A DNA stretch of 6,251 nucleotides from Lachnoclostridium phytofermentans (GTDB taxonomy: Bacteria; Bacillota; Clostridia; Lachnospirales; Lachnospiraceae): NCBI GenBank assembly GCA_003526525.1, contig DPVV01000481.1:1-6251 (forward strand), read 5' to 3'. Each line of letters opens with the position of its first letter. Positions within the stretch are counted from its first letter, which is position 1. Positions 5,269 to 6,251 of the stretch are shown in pieces. The position numbers were made by a program, and so were the translations under genes. A model generated the notes under the pieces. The model searched no databases. It worked only from the letters and a program-made list of their open reading frames with translations, and was not told the DNA's origin.

Positions 5269-6251
5269 ACCCTCTCCCCCTTACCAAATTTACAAAGTAA
5301 TACCGAAATGGTGCTACCAATTACGATAAGCGCAATCAAAATTAAGACACAGGGAAGAGCATACTCACTAGATCCTTTTGTGGAATATTCAACTAAAGTA
5401 CGATTCAGATAATAAATCGGTGATACTGCTGCCATCTTATCGCTAGTCGTTGTAAACATATACGTTTGGAAAGATCCTCCGAATAATCCCCAACCAAAAA
5501 CAATGACAAAACACGATACGATAGCTGCTGCAGTATTCTGAAAAACATGATACAGCATAATACTAAAAGCACTGACTGCCATAGCCTGTAGAAATAGTAT
5601 CCCTAAACTTAGAATTAGCTTCTCTCCCCAGTCGATTCCAAGTGAAAAGAACGAAATGATCATTGCCAAGCCCATCTGAATACAAAGTACAATAACACAG
5701 GGTATGAATTTCCCAAGATAGAGGGAAAACGCACTGGTAGGAGACATTTTCATTCGGCTGCGGATTTGCCCTTTTCGCTCACTATTAATAACTGCTGAAA
5801 TGGATAAAATGCCGCACCACATAAAGTAAACGATTTCAACAATTCCATAGTAATTCTTTGACTCTGGGATTGGATTTGCTGTGATATCTTCCACATGATA
5901 AGCAGCTTCTTGTATGGAACCTCTTTGTATACAAGAAGACATGATACTCTTAAGTATCATTGTTGCTGCTTTCGTTTCTTCTGTTTGATAGATAACATAT
6001 TCCCTTGTACCAAATTCAATATATAAATCTAAGGATTGATCATTTAACTTTTCTAACCCAACCTCCTTTGCATACGGAATAAGCTTAAGTTTACTCTTAG
6101 CTCCGACTGTTTTCATCGTTTCTAGCATGGGAAGAATATAGCTATCTTCTGATACTGTATATCCTACGTCATATTCTTTTAAGCTATAATTAACATTTAA
6201 CATACCATCAAATGTACTGGATAATAAGGTAATTAAAAATACCGGCATAAG
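5265..6251 (-). CDS. ABC-2 type transporter permease (first subunit, 5' end cut off)
   Basis: The gene runs off the right edge; 328 codons are visible. The first visible codon (CTT, Leu) is followed by an ATG that could be read as a start, but the sequence MPVFLITLLSS looks like the end of a first membrane helix, so the true start most likely lies beyond 6251. Counting from that Met, an extracytoplasmic region (about 13-131) is followed by membrane segments at about 133-155, 173-202, 209-233, 239-258 and 297-319. The cytoplasmic loop NSERKGQIRSRMKMSPTSAF and the LFGGSF ... VSPIYYLNR region fit the ABC-2 family, paralogous in plan to the next gene. Its stop (TGA, 5265-5267) overlaps the next start by four bases. 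It should pair with that permease in one exporter; the ATP-binding subunit is presumably encoded further upstream (inference). Confidence 0.85.
   Translation of the reverse strand, partial: LMPVFLITLLSSTFDGMLNVNYSLKEYDVGYTVSEDSYILPMLETMKTVGAKSKLKLIPYAKEVGLEKLNDQSLDLYIEFGTREYVIYQTEETKAATMILKSIMSSCIQRGSIQEAAYHVEDITANPIPESKNYYGIVEIVYFMWCGILSISAVINSERKGQIRSRMKMSPTSAFSLYLGKFIPCVIVLCIQMGLAMIISFFSLGIDWGEKLILSLGILFLQAMAVSAFSIMLYHVFQNTAAAIVSCFVIVFGWGLFGGSFQTYMFTTTSDKMAAVSPIYYLNRTLVEYSTKGSSEYALPCVLILIALIVIGSTISVLLCKFGKGERV
5266..5280 (-). promoter_or_regulatory. Coupled stop/start and purine-rich ribosome binding site
   Basis: The end of the first permease gene carries GGGGGAGAGG (5271-5280) immediately before the ATGA overlap, so its last codons double as the ribosome binding site of the second permease gene. 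This is typical for subunits of one complex made in fixed ratio. Confidence 0.75.

Noticed and set aside
5078..5329. 83-codon plus-strand open frame over the permease junction
   Set aside because: It is antisense to both permeases and lacks any recognisable feature.
1..6251. Mobile element, CRISPR array, tRNA or other RNA gene
   Set aside because: No transposase or integrase motifs, no regular short repeats, no cloverleaf or rRNA-like segments were seen on either strand.

Overview
The window is AT-rich and every convincing gene lies on the minus strand, so transcription runs from the right edge towards position 1. The gene set (a rubredoxin-first 'reverse' rubrerythrin, a flavin reductase-rubredoxin fusion, a DUF1540 protein and a LiaS/LnrJ-like two-component pair), the AT-rich codon use and the strong AGGAG-type ribosome binding sites suggest an anaerobic Gram-positive bacterium of the Clostridia, plausibly Lachnospiraceae. 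That placement is inferred from protein content only.

Right part (about 4009-6251): two ABC-2 type membrane permeases in tandem, joined by an ATGA stop/start overlap. The first is cut by the right window edge. No ATP-binding subunit is in the window; it would be expected upstream, beyond 6251. Middle part (1892-3757): a membrane histidine kinase and a NarL/LuxR-type response regulator. The kinase has a very good sigma-A type promoter (TTGACA, 17 bp, TATGCT) with a palindrome overlapping its -10, and the regulator may have an extra promoter with an extended -10. Transporter plus two-component system resembles modules in which the kinase senses a membrane-active compound and the ABC-2 exporter removes it; Bacillus subtilis LnrJK/LnrLMN is the closest named arrangement I know, but here the permeases precede the regulators. 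A strong hairpin terminator (1801-1852) closes this block.

Left part (45-1646): an oxygen and peroxide defence cluster in the order reverse rubrerythrin, a small protein with two DUF1540 Cys-rich repeats, then high-molecular-weight rubredoxin (Hrb). Hrb can in principle pass NAD(P)H electrons through FMN and its own rubredoxin domain to an acceptor such as the rubrerythrin. The DUF1540 and hrb genes are tightly coupled (10 bp apart, with the stop codon inside the next ribosome binding site). The rubrerythrin gene is separated from them by 104 bp holding three hairpins, so read-through or differential expression is possible.

I corrected two starts: the rubrerythrin most likely begins at a GTG (1646) and the DUF1540 protein at the ATG at 996. 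No RNA genes, insertion sequences, CRISPR arrays or phage genes were seen. Nothing here is certainly a new system. The best leads are the DUF1540 protein placed between two redox enzymes, the palindrome over the kinase promoter, and the shared 'decoy ATG' layout at two start sites.
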